This document shows positions 42,640-50,505 of a stretch of DNA of 64,000 nucleotides, piece after piece; within the stretch, counting starts at the first letter, position 1; every line of letters begins with the position of its first letter. Source of the stretch: an uncultured Oscillospiraceae bacterium (lineage in GTDB: Bacteria > Bacillota > Clostridia > Oscillospirales > Acutalibacteraceae); the NCBI GenBank assembly GCA_900544715.1, contig UQWL01000007.1:62001-126000 (forward strand), read 5' to 3'. The position numbers and the translations under genes are program-made. Below the pieces are notes generated by a model. It made no database searches. It saw nothing but the letters and a program-made list of their open reading frames with translations, and had not been told where the DNA came from.

Positions 42640-43308
42640 ATGGCTGTGACGGGTTTTGTGTTTGGCATGGTTCTGCTCTGTGTGCTGGGCGTGGGCCTGG
42701 CGGCTGCCGGTATCATCTGGCTGGTGGTGCAGCGAAAGTCCCACAAGGCGAAAGAAAGCAAAGGGCGGCTTGTGCTGCCCATTCTGCTGTTGATCGTGGG
42801 GCTGCTTTGCGCGGGGCTCCCGGGCGGGTATTTTGCAGCCGTCTCCCATGCAAAGGGCGAGCGGGAGCAATCGCGCGGCGCGCTGGTAACGGCGATTGAA
42901 AAAGACCCATCCGATGTGGATACGGTGCGGGAGTTGCTTGATGGCGGCATCAACCCGGATGACGGAACAGAGAGCGGCTACACGCCGCTGATGGCCGCCG
43001 CCTTCCGCCAGGGGACGGATGTGATGGAGCTGCTGGTCAAAGCGGGGGCGGATGTGAACGCACAGGATCATGCCGGCCGCAGTGCGCTGATGTTTGCCTG
43101 CAGCCCGCCGGCGGGCCACCTGCCGGATCCGGAAGGTATTCTGCTGCTGCTCAAGGGAGGCGCGGACAAAGCATTACAGGATAATAACGGTGAAACGGCC
43201 TACAGCTATTTGATGATGCGGGCGGCGGATGACCGTGAAGCTCTGAAAAAACTGCCGGAGCGGCTGGCGGCCTATGAGAAGGCGGTGGAGGCGGTAAAGC
43301 CGGAGTGA
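42640..43308 (+). CDS. ankyrin-repeat membrane protein
   Basis: A 222-aa protein with two N-terminal membrane helices (residues ~3-28 and ~42-66) joined by a basic loop, followed by about three ankyrin repeats. The repeats read ESGYTPLMAAAFRQGTDVMELLVKAGADVNAQDHAGRSALMFAC and a third, longer unit ending ADKALQDNNGETAYSYLM (residues ~107-195). Ankyrin repeats mediate protein-protein contact, so this is probably a membrane-tethered adaptor. The partner is unknown. AGGAGGCG lies 5-6 nt before the ATG and the SDR stop is 37 bp upstream. It ends at a strong terminator. Confidence 0.85.
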   Translation: MAVTGFVFGMVLLCVLGVGLAAAGIIWLVVQRKSHKAKESKGRLVLPILLLIVGLLCAGLPGGYFAAVSHAKGEREQSRGALVTAIEKDPSDVDTVRELLDGGINPDDGTESGYTPLMAAAFRQGTDVMELLVKAGADVNAQDHAGRSALMFACSPPAGHLPDPEGILLLLKGGADKALQDNNGETAYSYLMMRAADDREALKKLPERLAAYEKAVEAVKPE

Positions 43309-43350
43309 TGCAGGCCAAGGTGAACGGAGCAACAAATCCATGTATCGCGA

Positions 43351-43388
43351 AAAAACGCTTCCATCTTAAAAAAGACGGAAGCGTTTTT
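43351..43388. terminator. bidirectional terminator after the ankyrin gene
   Basis: AAAAACGCTTCC (43351-43362) pairs with GGAAGCGTTTTT (43377-43388). T-runs exist on both strands, serving the ankyrin gene and the convergent TM2-domain gene. Confidence 0.9.
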
Positions 43389-43427
43389 TGCAGATTTTTT
43401 AATGAACGCGTTGTAAAAACGCACCTT

Positions 43428-43862
43428 TTAAAACTCGTTTTTCAGCGGCACACCGTTGGCATCCTGATTGATTGAGCCGGTCAAAAGCTGAATCGCCTCC
43501 ACCAGTGCCCAGATACCAGCCGCAATGGCGCCCGCACCGCACAGCCAACCGCCGAGCAGCGTCAGCAAAAGCTGGGCAATGCCCTTGTTGGTGTAGCCGA
43601 GATAAAAATTGTGGATGCCCAGCGTGCCGAGCAGGAAGGCAAGGATCACGGCGGCCAGCTTTGATTTTTGCGGGCCATATGGGGTGGCACCCGGCTGCGC
43701 GGCGGCATTTTGCGGTGCGCCGCAGTTTGCGCAGAAGGGAGCTCCATCGGAGCACTGCCCGCAATTAAAGCAATATTGATTGCCTGCGCCTACCGGTGCG
43801 CCGCACTGAGTGCAGACATTTGCGCCCTCTTGGAGCATGGCGCCGCAGTTTCTACAAAACAT
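43428..43862 (-). CDS. zinc-ribbon TM2-domain membrane protein
   Basis: A 144-aa protein. The N-terminus has four CxxC pairs making two zinc ribbons: CRNCGAMLQEGANVCTQC and CFNCGQCSDGAPFCANC (residues ~3-50). A short Gln/Ala/Pro linker follows. The C-terminal TM2 domain has two membrane helices (residues ~68-90 and ~95-122) with the family turn LGTLGIHNFYLGYTNKGIAQLLL. TM2 proteins are small membrane proteins of unclear function, often fused to zinc ribbons in Firmicutes. It stands alone after a bidirectional terminator. The intergenic 43863-44061 shows no gene. Confidence 0.9.
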   Translation of the reverse strand: MFCRNCGAMLQEGANVCTQCGAPVGAGNQYCFNCGQCSDGAPFCANCGAPQNAAAQPGATPYGPQKSKLAAVILAFLLGTLGIHNFYLGYTNKGIAQLLLTLLGGWLCGAGAIAAGIWALVEAIQLLTGSINQDANGVPLKNEF

Positions 43863-44061
43863 TGGTTTAGATCATCCTTTCCGTGGAAGCTGGATTGTAA
43901 ATGGATGGTTCTGTGCGATTCAATCCGCCTATGCCAGAAGCAAAGCAGCTTTCGGCATAGAACTTCCATTCCATGCATTGTGCTCAGTGTATCATATTCA
44001 TGGCGTTCACACAAGAGCGCGGGGAGAATAAAGGTGGGGAAAATATAGGCTGAAATTTGCA

Positions 44062-44095
44062 GGCGTTGTAAGCAATAGGCATTGCTTGCAACGCC
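44062..44095 (-). terminator. hairpin downstream of prmA
   Basis: GGCGTTG.AAGCAAT pairs with ATTGCTT.CAACGCC around a 4-nt loop, 7 bp after the prmA stop. The tail on the minus strand is not T-rich, so termination is likely only partial. Confidence 0.5.
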
Positions 44096-44101
44096 GGCAG
44101 C

Positions 44102-45028
44102 TCATGCCGTGCAGACGAAGCAGACCCAGCCGCCATCCTCGCGGCGCTCCTGAACGGAAAAGCCGTATTGTGCGAAGGCGGCAAGGACCTCCTCCTCGCG
44201 GGTGTCAATGATACCGGAGGTGATAAATACGGCGCCTGGCTTCATAAATTGCCGGACATCCTTGCAGAAGCGGATGATGACATCCGCCACGATGTTGGCC
44301 ACGACGATATCAAACTGGCCCTTTACCTGCTCTGTCAAATCTCCCTGCAAAACTGTAAAGCGGGGGGCGGAAAAGCCGTTTACCCGCCCATTCTCCACCG
44401 CAGTTTTGACCGCGAGCGCATCGATATCCACACCGGTTGCGCTTTTGGCGCCCAGCAGAAGGGCGCACAGGGAGAGGATGCCGCTGCCGCAGCCGATATC
44501 GAGCAGCTCGGTTTCCGGCGTGACATAGGATTCCAGTGTTTCGAGGCACAGGCGCGTGGTGTTATGCCCGCCTGTGCCAAAGGCAAGCCCCGGCTCCAGG
44601 TGGAGAACCTTGCGGCCTCCCGCGTCATATTCCTGCTCCCACAGCGGGCGGATCAGCAGCTTTTCGCCAATGGGCAGGGGCTTAAAATATTGTTTCCAGT
44701 TATTTTCCCAATCCTGCGCCCGGCAAACCCCCGTTGCAATCTGGTGGCGGATGCCCGCGGCATGGTACCGCTCGCTTAAAAAGGCGAGCGCTTCCGCCGG
44801 ATTTTCTTCCGGGGGAAGATAAACGTGAATCAGGCCTTTTGAGCGGTCTTTTTTGAGCAGGTCCTCATCAATCAGGTCAATATGCGCAATTTCCCAAGCT
44901 TCCCTTTCTAAATCACGATAGTCCTCCATATAAATACCATAAGGGACGACCATCTGTGCAATATCGCCCGCACGGTCGATATCATCCGCATCCGTTTCGA
45001 TGACAATTTCCGTCCAATCCATTTTCAT
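44102..45028 (-). CDS. prmA: ribosomal protein L11 methyltransferase
   Basis: A ~308-aa PrmA. The N-terminal substrate-binding domain (residues ~1-95) begins MDWTEIVIETDADD, and the Rossmann methyltransferase domain has FGTGGHNTTRLCLETLE, the SAM motif LLDIGCGSGILSLCALLLGA (~residues 174-193) and DIVVANIVADV with the NPPY-like step. PrmA trimethylates L11 using S-adenosylmethionine. The ATG at 45028 (MKMDWTE) is chosen because AAAGGA lies 5 nt upstream; an in-frame start 69 nt earlier would lie in the structured leader. The leader (45061-45220) carries a copy of the element found upstream of proB. Confidence 0.93.
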   Translation of the reverse strand: MKMDWTEIVIETDADDIDRAGDIAQMVVPYGIYMEDYRDLEREAWEIAHIDLIDEDLLKKDRSKGLIHVYLPPEENPAEALAFLSERYHAAGIRHQIATGVCRAQDWENNWKQYFKPLPIGEKLLIRPLWEQEYDAGGRKVLHLEPGLAFGTGGHNTTRLCLETLESYVTPETELLDIGCGSGILSLCALLLGAKSATGVDIDALAVKTAVENGRVNGFSAPRFTVLQGDLTEQVKGQFDIVVANIVADVIIRFCKDVRQFMKPGAVFITSGIIDTREEEVLAAFAQYGFSVQERREDGGWVCFVCTA

Positions 45029-45060
45029 AACGATCCTTTCCGTCAGTGTGGTTTCCAATG

Positions 45061-45220
45061 CTTCAAATGGAATATTTGAAGCGAGAACTATGTACAAAAC
45101 TGCCCTCTACAAAAATGACGTTGCCGCATCGCGGCAGGAGGCGTTTCGCGCCGACAGGCATTTTTCCAATGATTCAAGTTTCAAGGATTGAAACTTTACG
45201 ATCCGTTTGGAGCTATTATA
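45061..45220 (-). promoter_or_regulatory. prmA promoter and structured leader element (copy 2 plus partial module)
   Basis: On the minus strand a TATAAT box (45220-45215) is followed by a perfect 9-bp inverted repeat (45196-45176, loop 3 nt). The 52-nt block 45170-45119 follows, matching the proB leader at 48 of 52 positions with predicted stems GGCG/CGCC and GCCGC/GCGGC. Further on, CTTCAAAT and ATTTGAAG (45061-45081) form another hairpin that again is followed by ATTGGAAA (minus strand), a partial second module close to the prmA start. The -35 is weak. Confidence 0.65.
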
Positions 45221-45537
45221 GCACAATTTTACAGAGTGCGTGAGGAAGGGAGGACAAGTAAGGTTAGAAATCGGAGGACAAGGCGACATTCTTCACACAT
45301 TGTCGAAAGCATCTTCGTTAAAGAAACATAAAATTCTTATTAAAGCATTATTTTTCGTCGAATTATCTAATAATTTGATCTTGATTTGTATTAAGTGTGG
45401 AATTTTTAAGATGCCTTCAATTTGTGGCAGATTTTAGTTAGCTTTTATGGTAAAATAAAAACTATTGTGTGTGAACTGGGAGAGCGGCTGCTCACCGTTC
45501 TCCCGTCAATTTATTTTAGAGAAGGAAGATGAAATGA
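45221..45537. other. AT-rich intergenic region
   Basis: About 315 bp with no coding potential recognised. The right part should hold the promoter of the lipoprotein-transporter pair. A stretch TATGGTAAAAT (45447-45457) weakly resembles the 18-bp near-palindrome seen upstream of the second transporter and the phosphoesterase. Confidence 0.4.
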
Positions 45538-46053
45538 ATGAAAAGCTGGAAGCTCGTTTGCCTGATGCTCGTTTTCGTTCTCATGCTTGCTGTATTTGCC
45601 GGTTGCTCCGGGGGAGACAGCACAGAGCAGGAGAGCACGACGGGCGAAACCGCTCCGCCTACCTCACAGGTATGGACACGGGACCGTTTTACGGCCGCTG
45701 CGGAGCCGAAGGATCTGCGCTATGAAAACGGCAATCTCATTGTAGATGCAACCGTGGCGAGTGGGATTGATACCGTCGATGAAGACGGTAACCCAAACGA
45801 TGGCATTAAGTATTTTGAAAACATCCGTTTTGACGTGTACGTCACCATTAAGAAGGATGTGACGGATGAAGAGGAGAAGGGCGAGGAGGTCAAAGCTGTG
45901 TCCGCCACCTTCTCGGAGAATCCGTTTATCCTCAAGAAGAATTCCTCTGTCCGGCATACGTTTACCTTTACGCCAGACAGCCAGCTGGTCAAAAATCTCG
46001 ACCTTTCCAAGGTCAGCAGCGTACGAATCGGGCTGGGTCAGGAACTTGACTGA
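45538..46053 (+). CDS. lipoprotein of unknown function
   Basis: A 171-aa exported lipoprotein. The signal sequence KSWKLVCLMLVFVLMLAVFAGC ends in a lipobox-like VFAGC, with the Cys at residue ~23 for lipid attachment. A Ser/Thr/Glu-rich linker follows (residues ~24-45), then a beta-rich domain of ~120 residues with FDVYVTIKKDV and SVRHTFTFTPDSQ, perhaps an immunoglobulin-like or FxLYD-type sandwich. AAGGAAG lies ~10 nt before the ATG, and a second ATG 4 nt upstream is out of frame. It is 45 bp upstream of a GPH sugar transporter, so a surface role in the same uptake system is possible but unproven. Confidence 0.8.
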   Translation: MKSWKLVCLMLVFVLMLAVFAGCSGGDSTEQESTTGETAPPTSQVWTRDRFTAAAEPKDLRYENGNLIVDATVASGIDTVDEDGNPNDGIKYFENIRFDVYVTIKKDVTDEEEKGEEVKAVSATFSENPFILKKNSSVRHTFTFTPDSQLVKNLDLSKVSSVRIGLGQELD

Positions 46054-46098
46054 GCACGCCGCATTTTATCATAAGTGAAAGAAAGGATTTTTGAAAAT

Positions 46099-47697
46099 AT
46101 GCCGAAGAAAAATCTCCGGGACCATACCACCCGGGAAATCATCGCATTTTCTCTGCTGCCGTTTGGCCTGTTGACCATCCAGACACTGATTAACACGGCC
46201 CTGAATATGTATCTGACCGACGTGTTGGGCTTAACGCTTGCCATGACCGGCGTGGTGCTTTCCGCCACAAAGGTATGGGATGCGGTCAACGATCCGATGA
46301 TGGGCCTGATCGTCGATCGTACCCGCACCAAGCGCGGCAAATGCCGCCCCTATATCCTCTGGACAGTAATCCCGGTCGTGCTGACGACCTCCATGCTGTT
46401 CTTCCCCGTAAACTTTGGGCAAAAGGGCAATTTTGCCTATGCGATCATCGCCTACCTGCTTTATTACACGGCCTATACGGCTTTGGATATCCCCTATCAG
46501 GGCCTGACGCCGCTGGTGTTCCCAGAGAGTAAAAAGCGTGTTAAGGCAATCTCCGTGAGCAATATCGTCGGCTCGATCGGCACGATCCTGCCGTCCGTTC
46601 TCTTCTTTACCATTGCGGGCCTGTGGGGCAATCAGACCGTTGAGCAGGAAAAAACAGGCTACTTTATGGCGGCTCTGATCTTCTCCGTGATGGCGGGTAT
46701 TTTTATCGCCTCCTCCTATTTCGGCATCAAGGAAAAGGTCTATGTTAAGCCGGAAAAAACCAATTATATTAAAGGCCTCAAGATTGTGTTCAGCGATAAG
46801 AAGATGGTAATCCTCGTTGTGGTGGCCTTCTTCTCCGCAATCGCGAATCTTGGCGCTATTTTCCTGCCTTATTTCGCAAAATGGAACTGCATCGGCGTGC
46901 TGCCGATGGATCAGATCATGGACTTCCTGAATAACCTGATCTATAAGCTCATCCATGTGGAGGTTAATATCAACCTCACCAACGAGGGCCTGCTCACTCC
47001 GCTGCTTCAGATCGGCAGCGGCATTTCCTATATGCTGTCTATGGCGATCATCCCGCCGCTGCTCAAGAAGATGAGCAAAAAAACGCTGTGGATCTGGATG
47101 TCCCTGCTCGGCGCGGTAGCCGATATCCTGACCTTCATCATCGGCATGTACATCATCCCGTACAATACACCGGCGGGCCTTGTCACCTATATTGTGCTGC
47201 GCTTCTTCACCAATTTCCCGGTTGGGATGACGGTGGTGCTTCTGATTGCCATGTTCTCGGACCTGGTCGACAATCTGGAGATGAAGAGCGGCGAGCGGCT
47301 GGAGGGCACGGTGTTCTCCTTCCGCAGCCTGATCAACAAGATTTCCATCGCGTTGTTCAATGTGATCGTGCTTGCGATCGTCAACGGCTTCGGTTATATG
47401 GTAGGCGATAAGATTACCTCCGGCGGCCTGATGCTCGGCATGACCTCCATGAGCCAGAACTATACCGTTCCGCTGACCGGCACGCATTATGAGACGGTGC
47501 TCACCGCGATCTTCTTCATGCTCACGGGCCTCGGCGCAATCGGCCTCATTCTGCAGGCCATTCCGATGTTCTTCTACAAGTTTGATGAGAAGAAATTTGA
47601 AAAAGAAATCGCCTCCTTCCGCGAGGAGAAGGAAAAGAAGCTTCAGGCGGAGATTGAAGCTGCGGAAGCGCTGGAAGGCGTGGAGTTTGAGGGCTGA
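46099..47697 (+). CDS. GPH-family sugar:cation symporter (MFS)
   Basis: A ~532-aa twelve-helix permease of the glycoside-pentoside-hexuronide group (MelB-like). Landmarks are WDAVNDPMMGLIVDRTRTKRGKCRPYILW (residues ~56-84) with the Asp residues that bind Na+ or H+ in MelB, and the hinge DIPYQGLTPLVF. A loop of ~45 residues between the middle helices (~residues 265-310) is longer than usual and hydrophobic. The C-terminus is a charged coiled tail. The ATG at 46099 has AAAGGA 11 nt upstream. It follows the lipoprotein gene and ends at a bidirectional terminator shared with a second, divergent-family transporter. The sugar is unknown. Confidence 0.88.
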   Translation: MPKKNLRDHTTREIIAFSLLPFGLLTIQTLINTALNMYLTDVLGLTLAMTGVVLSATKVWDAVNDPMMGLIVDRTRTKRGKCRPYILWTVIPVVLTTSMLFFPVNFGQKGNFAYAIIAYLLYYTAYTALDIPYQGLTPLVFPESKKRVKAISVSNIVGSIGTILPSVLFFTIAGLWGNQTVEQEKTGYFMAALIFSVMAGIFIASSYFGIKEKVYVKPEKTNYIKGLKIVFSDKKMVILVVVAFFSAIANLGAIFLPYFAKWNCIGVLPMDQIMDFLNNLIYKLIHVEVNINLTNEGLLTPLLQIGSGISYMLSMAIIPPLLKKMSKKTLWIWMSLLGAVADILTFIIGMYIIPYNTPAGLVTYIVLRFFTNFPVGMTVVLLIAMFSDLVDNLEMKSGERLEGTVFSFRSLINKISIALFNVIVLAIVNGFGYMVGDKITSGGLMLGMTSMSQNYTVPLTGTHYETVLTAIFFMLTGLGAIGLILQAIPMFFYKFDEKKFEKEIASFREEKEKKLQAEIEAAEALEGVEFEG

Positions 47698-47733
47698 TCC
47701 GGCCTCCCTTCAGCGATTCATTGAAATGACAAA

Positions 47734-47770
47734 GGGCTGTTGCAGAATGCCGAGCATTTTGCAACAGCCC
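47734..47770. terminator. bidirectional terminator between the two GPH transporters
   Basis: GGGCTGTTGCA pairs with TGCAACAGCCC, extended by AATGC/GCATT around a short loop. Both strands have some T residues after the stem. Confidence 0.85.
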
Positions 47771-47827
47771 ATTCTGTTTGGGATATGGCGGAGCAGCGAA
47801 AGCGCCCCATACAGTTTGTTATGGAAT

Positions 47828-49330
47828 TCAAGTTTGGAGGGGATTGGTTGCGGCCATGGCCGCTTCCCGCTCGTGGCGCTCCATGAGCTCCTGCTCCACC
47901 TGCTCTTTTTGCCGTTTGGAATAACGGATGCAGAGGAAGGGGATGAGATACAGTAGGGAGCCGAGCGCCGGCAGCAGCATAAACAGCGGCCACTGGGCGG
48001 TGAAATACTGCGGCGACACGGCTTTCAGCTGGGCCACAGAGAGCTTGCCATCAAAGTGCAGGTAGCTTAGCACCTTCCCGCAGAAAAAGAGCTTGATGGA
48101 ATCGAGCAGCTTGTTCGTCAAATTCTGCATGGAGAAGCTGACGCCCTCCGTGCGCTTGCCGGTTTTCCATTCCACATAATCGACGGAGTCACACAGAAGG
48201 CTGCGCTGCGCGATGCCGACCATATTGTTCGGGATGGCGCCGATGCTCATGAGCACCATCACGGCGGAAATCTGGCCAAGCGTTTGGTAGCCGATGAAAA
48301 AGGCGATGCAGCGCGTGACGATATTGGTGACCTTTGCCAGGATAATCACATTGCGCATACCACCCAGCTTTTTGGCCACTGTGGTGGCAAAAAACATGCT
48401 CAGAGAGCCGAATATGTTGATTAAGATTCCGTAGAGGAACTGCGCTGTCTGCCCGTTGATTTCCATGGAGCCCACCTGGTAAGAGGTGCAGTACTCAAAG
48501 AAATAGATCCACGGGATCGCCCCATCAAAAAAGCTGACCAGCTGCGCGAGCAACAAGAGGATCAGGATTTTGTTGTGCCGTAAATCGGCAAGATCCTGGA
48601 AAAAGGATTGCTTTTCCTCTTTGATATATTCAACACGTTCTTTCGTTTTGGCAGCCAGAGCCGATAGAAGCTCGCCCCCAAATCCGAACACAATGCCGTA
48701 GCAGAGGAATTGCTGGCTCAAGCTGATATTCAGCTTTTCCCCAATGCCCATTAGCATTGGGATGATGCCCACGATCCCCATGCCCGCGCCTGCGCCGATA
48801 TTCAGCCATTGGGATACACGCCCACGCTCCGAGGAATGCGGTGAAATCAGGGACATCGTACCCCACAGGGCCGTATCCTGGAAGGAGTAGGTCAAATCCC
48901 AGAAGAAGTAGATCAGCAGGAAGGCGACGATCGCCCCAGTTTCATGAAAGCCGAAATTGATGAAGAGCAATGCGGTCAGCACCCCGATTACGATAGGAAG
49001 CTTGCCAAGGAAGGGATGCAGCTTCTGCCCCGGCTTATACTTACGCCGGTCAATCAAAACGCCGACGAGCGGATCATTAAGTGCATCCCAAATTCTGGAG
49101 ATACTCGTTACTTTGCCAACGTGATCGGGGTTCATATGCAGCACGTTCGTGCAGAAATAAAAGATCCACTGGTTGACGATCCCATAGGTTGCATTTTGTC
49201 CAGCCAGTGCCGCCGAGTAAGACAGCAGCTCACGGTTTGGCACATAGCCCTCGTCCGCCTCCTTGCTGAAGAAAAAACGCAACGGGTTTAAGCTACGCTT
49301 CGGCCTGCCTTCCATTTCGTGATCTTTCAA
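47828..49330 (-). CDS. second GPH-family sugar:cation symporter (MFS)
   Basis: A ~500-aa GPH permease unrelated in detail to its convergent neighbour. The N-terminal cytoplasmic stretch is basic. Family blocks are RIWDALNDPLVGVLIDRRKYKPGQKLHPFLGK (residues ~62-93), then DLTYSFQDTALWGTMSLISPHSSERG, and NNMVGIAQRSLLCDSVDYVEWKTGKRTEGVSFSMQNLTNKLLDSIKLF near residues 385-432. The start is probably TTG at 49330, with AGGGGAG 8 nt before it; an ATG lies 15 nt inside. An 18-bp near-palindrome just upstream is shared with the phosphoesterase promoter. The substrate is unknown, probably a glycoside or uronide. Confidence 0.88.
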   Translation of the reverse strand: MKDHEMEGRPKRSLNPLRFFFSKEADEGYVPNRELLSYSAALAGQNATYGIVNQWIFYFCTNVLHMNPDHVGKVTSISRIWDALNDPLVGVLIDRRKYKPGQKLHPFLGKLPIVIGVLTALLFINFGFHETGAIVAFLLIYFFWDLTYSFQDTALWGTMSLISPHSSERGRVSQWLNIGAGAGMGIVGIIPMLMGIGEKLNISLSQQFLCYGIVFGFGGELLSALAAKTKERVEYIKEEKQSFFQDLADLRHNKILILLLLAQLVSFFDGAIPWIYFFEYCTSYQVGSMEINGQTAQFLYGILINIFGSLSMFFATTVAKKLGGMRNVIILAKVTNIVTRCIAFFIGYQTLGQISAVMVLMSIGAIPNNMVGIAQRSLLCDSVDYVEWKTGKRTEGVSFSMQNLTNKLLDSIKLFFCGKVLSYLHFDGKLSVAQLKAVSPQYFTAQWPLFMLLPALGSLLYLIPFLCIRYSKRQKEQVEQELMERHEREAAMAATNPLQT

Positions 49331-49354
49331 TGATACCGCTCCCCTCAATAATTT

Positions 49355-49372
49355 TATGGTTTACAACCTATA
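49355..49372. promoter_or_regulatory. 18-bp near-palindrome upstream of the GPH gene
   Basis: TATGGTTTACAACCTATA lies 25 bp before the transporter start. The reverse complement of a site at 51755-51772 (TATGGTTTATATACCATA) matches it at 14 of 18 positions. It is a candidate shared operator. Confidence 0.5.
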
Positions 49373-49790
49373 GATCATATTACTATAAATCTGTTTTAAT
49401 TTCAATTTATATTTAGGCGATATTATAAAAACAGAATAGCCGCTGGCCATGCATTCTCGTGAGCTGTGTGTATCTCTGTAATTTTTGTGGTTGCGGGAAG
49501 CCGTGCTTTGTTACTTGCTTCGCTGCGTAAATAGTAACGATTCAGCGGCGGTAAAATCTTTTTTCAACCGGAAAGCCTACGAAACCAGCACTTCTACTGT
49601 GTGCAATACAATTCGGCAAAAGGTAAAATGGCGCTCATGCGATTATGAACGGTAGCAGGAAGGAATAAAACGAAATAAGCTGTTTGACATTGCTGTATGC
49701 TAATATTAGAATGCAAGAAGCTTGTTATGTGTTTGTTCGCATTAGGCGAATAAGGCGCACGTAATAAATTGAGATTTTGGAGAGAAGCAT
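49373..49790. other. intergenic region before the GNAT gene
   Basis: About 420 bp, AT-rich in the left part, with no gene I can support. It separates the core-composition transporter from the AT-rich acetyltransferase and may include an insertion boundary. No terminal repeats were found. Confidence 0.5.
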
Positions 49791-50309
49791 ATGATTAGCT
49801 TAAGACCGTATAAAGTTACAGATGCAAACGTTATATTATCGTGGTGTCAAGATGAAAAAGCATTTTATCAGTGGACAGCGGGAATACTTGGCAATTATCC
49901 TATTACCCAAAATGAATTTGGCTTTGTTGAATCTCTAATGCCATTTACTGCATTTGATGAAACAGGAATAGTTGGCTTTTTTACATTAAGAAGTCCCAAT
50001 GAATCACCGGATGAGTTGCGTTTTGGATTTGTGATTGTAAATCCAGACAAGCGTGGAAAAGGTTACGGAAAAGCGATGCTTCGATTGGGGTTAAAGTTTG
50101 CATTTGAAATATATGGCGCTAATAAGGCATCTCTGGGGGTTTTTGAAAATAATCTTACTGCTTATTACTGTTATAAAGCAGTTGGGTTTCATGATATAGT
50201 TCTTGATGCTGTTGAAACATACCATATTCTGGGCGAGGAGTGGAAGTGTAAAGAGTTGATGATAGAACATTTCACTTTAAGCACCAATAGAAAAACTCAC
50301 GCAAATTGA
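49791..50309 (+). CDS. GNAT family N-acetyltransferase
   Basis: A 172-aa acetyltransferase. The acetyl-CoA loop is visible as IVNPDKRGKGYGKAMLRLGLKFA (residues ~80-102, RGKGYG), followed by LGVFENNLTAYYCYKAVGFHD (~residues 119-139), both typical of the RimI-like GNAT group. Substrates range from antibiotics to proteins and cannot be told from sequence. The DNA is distinctly more AT-rich than its neighbours (codons such as AAT, GAT, TTA, ATA dominate), so recent acquisition is likely. GGAG lies 8 nt before the ATG. It stands alone between an AT-rich gap and a terminator. Confidence 0.9.
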   Translation: MISLRPYKVTDANVILSWCQDEKAFYQWTAGILGNYPITQNEFGFVESLMPFTAFDETGIVGFFTLRSPNESPDELRFGFVIVNPDKRGKGYGKAMLRLGLKFAFEIYGANKASLGVFENNLTAYYCYKAVGFHDIVLDAVETYHILGEEWKCKELMIEHFTLSTNRKTHAN

Positions 50310-50437
50310 TAGACAAATGCCAGTTTGTCAGGCTAATCTGCTACGCCTTCCTGATAGGCGCACTTTCTGCCTGCTGTTTCCTAATATTGATTGCGGGGCA
50401 AAGCGGCACACGTTGTAAATGCCCGTATCAACAAACA

Positions 50438-50465
50438 AGCGGGCCGGAGATCACTCCGGCCCGCT
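50438..50465. terminator. bidirectional terminator after the GNAT and phosphoesterase genes
   Basis: AGCGGGCCGGAG pairs with CTCCGGCCCGCT (12 bp) around a 4-nt loop. GTTTC follows on the plus strand and TTGTTTG on the minus strand. Confidence 0.85.
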
Positions 50466-50505
50466 GTTTCATTGATGCAATTGCGTTGGGAATTCAATCC
50501 GGCCT

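Noticed and set aside
42625..42642. AGGAGGCGTTTTCATGG before the ankyrin gene looked like another copy of the proB/prmA leader element.
   Set aside because: Only about 9-10 bases match and they are explained by the ribosome-binding site and start codon. No hairpin or ATTGGAAA accompanies it.
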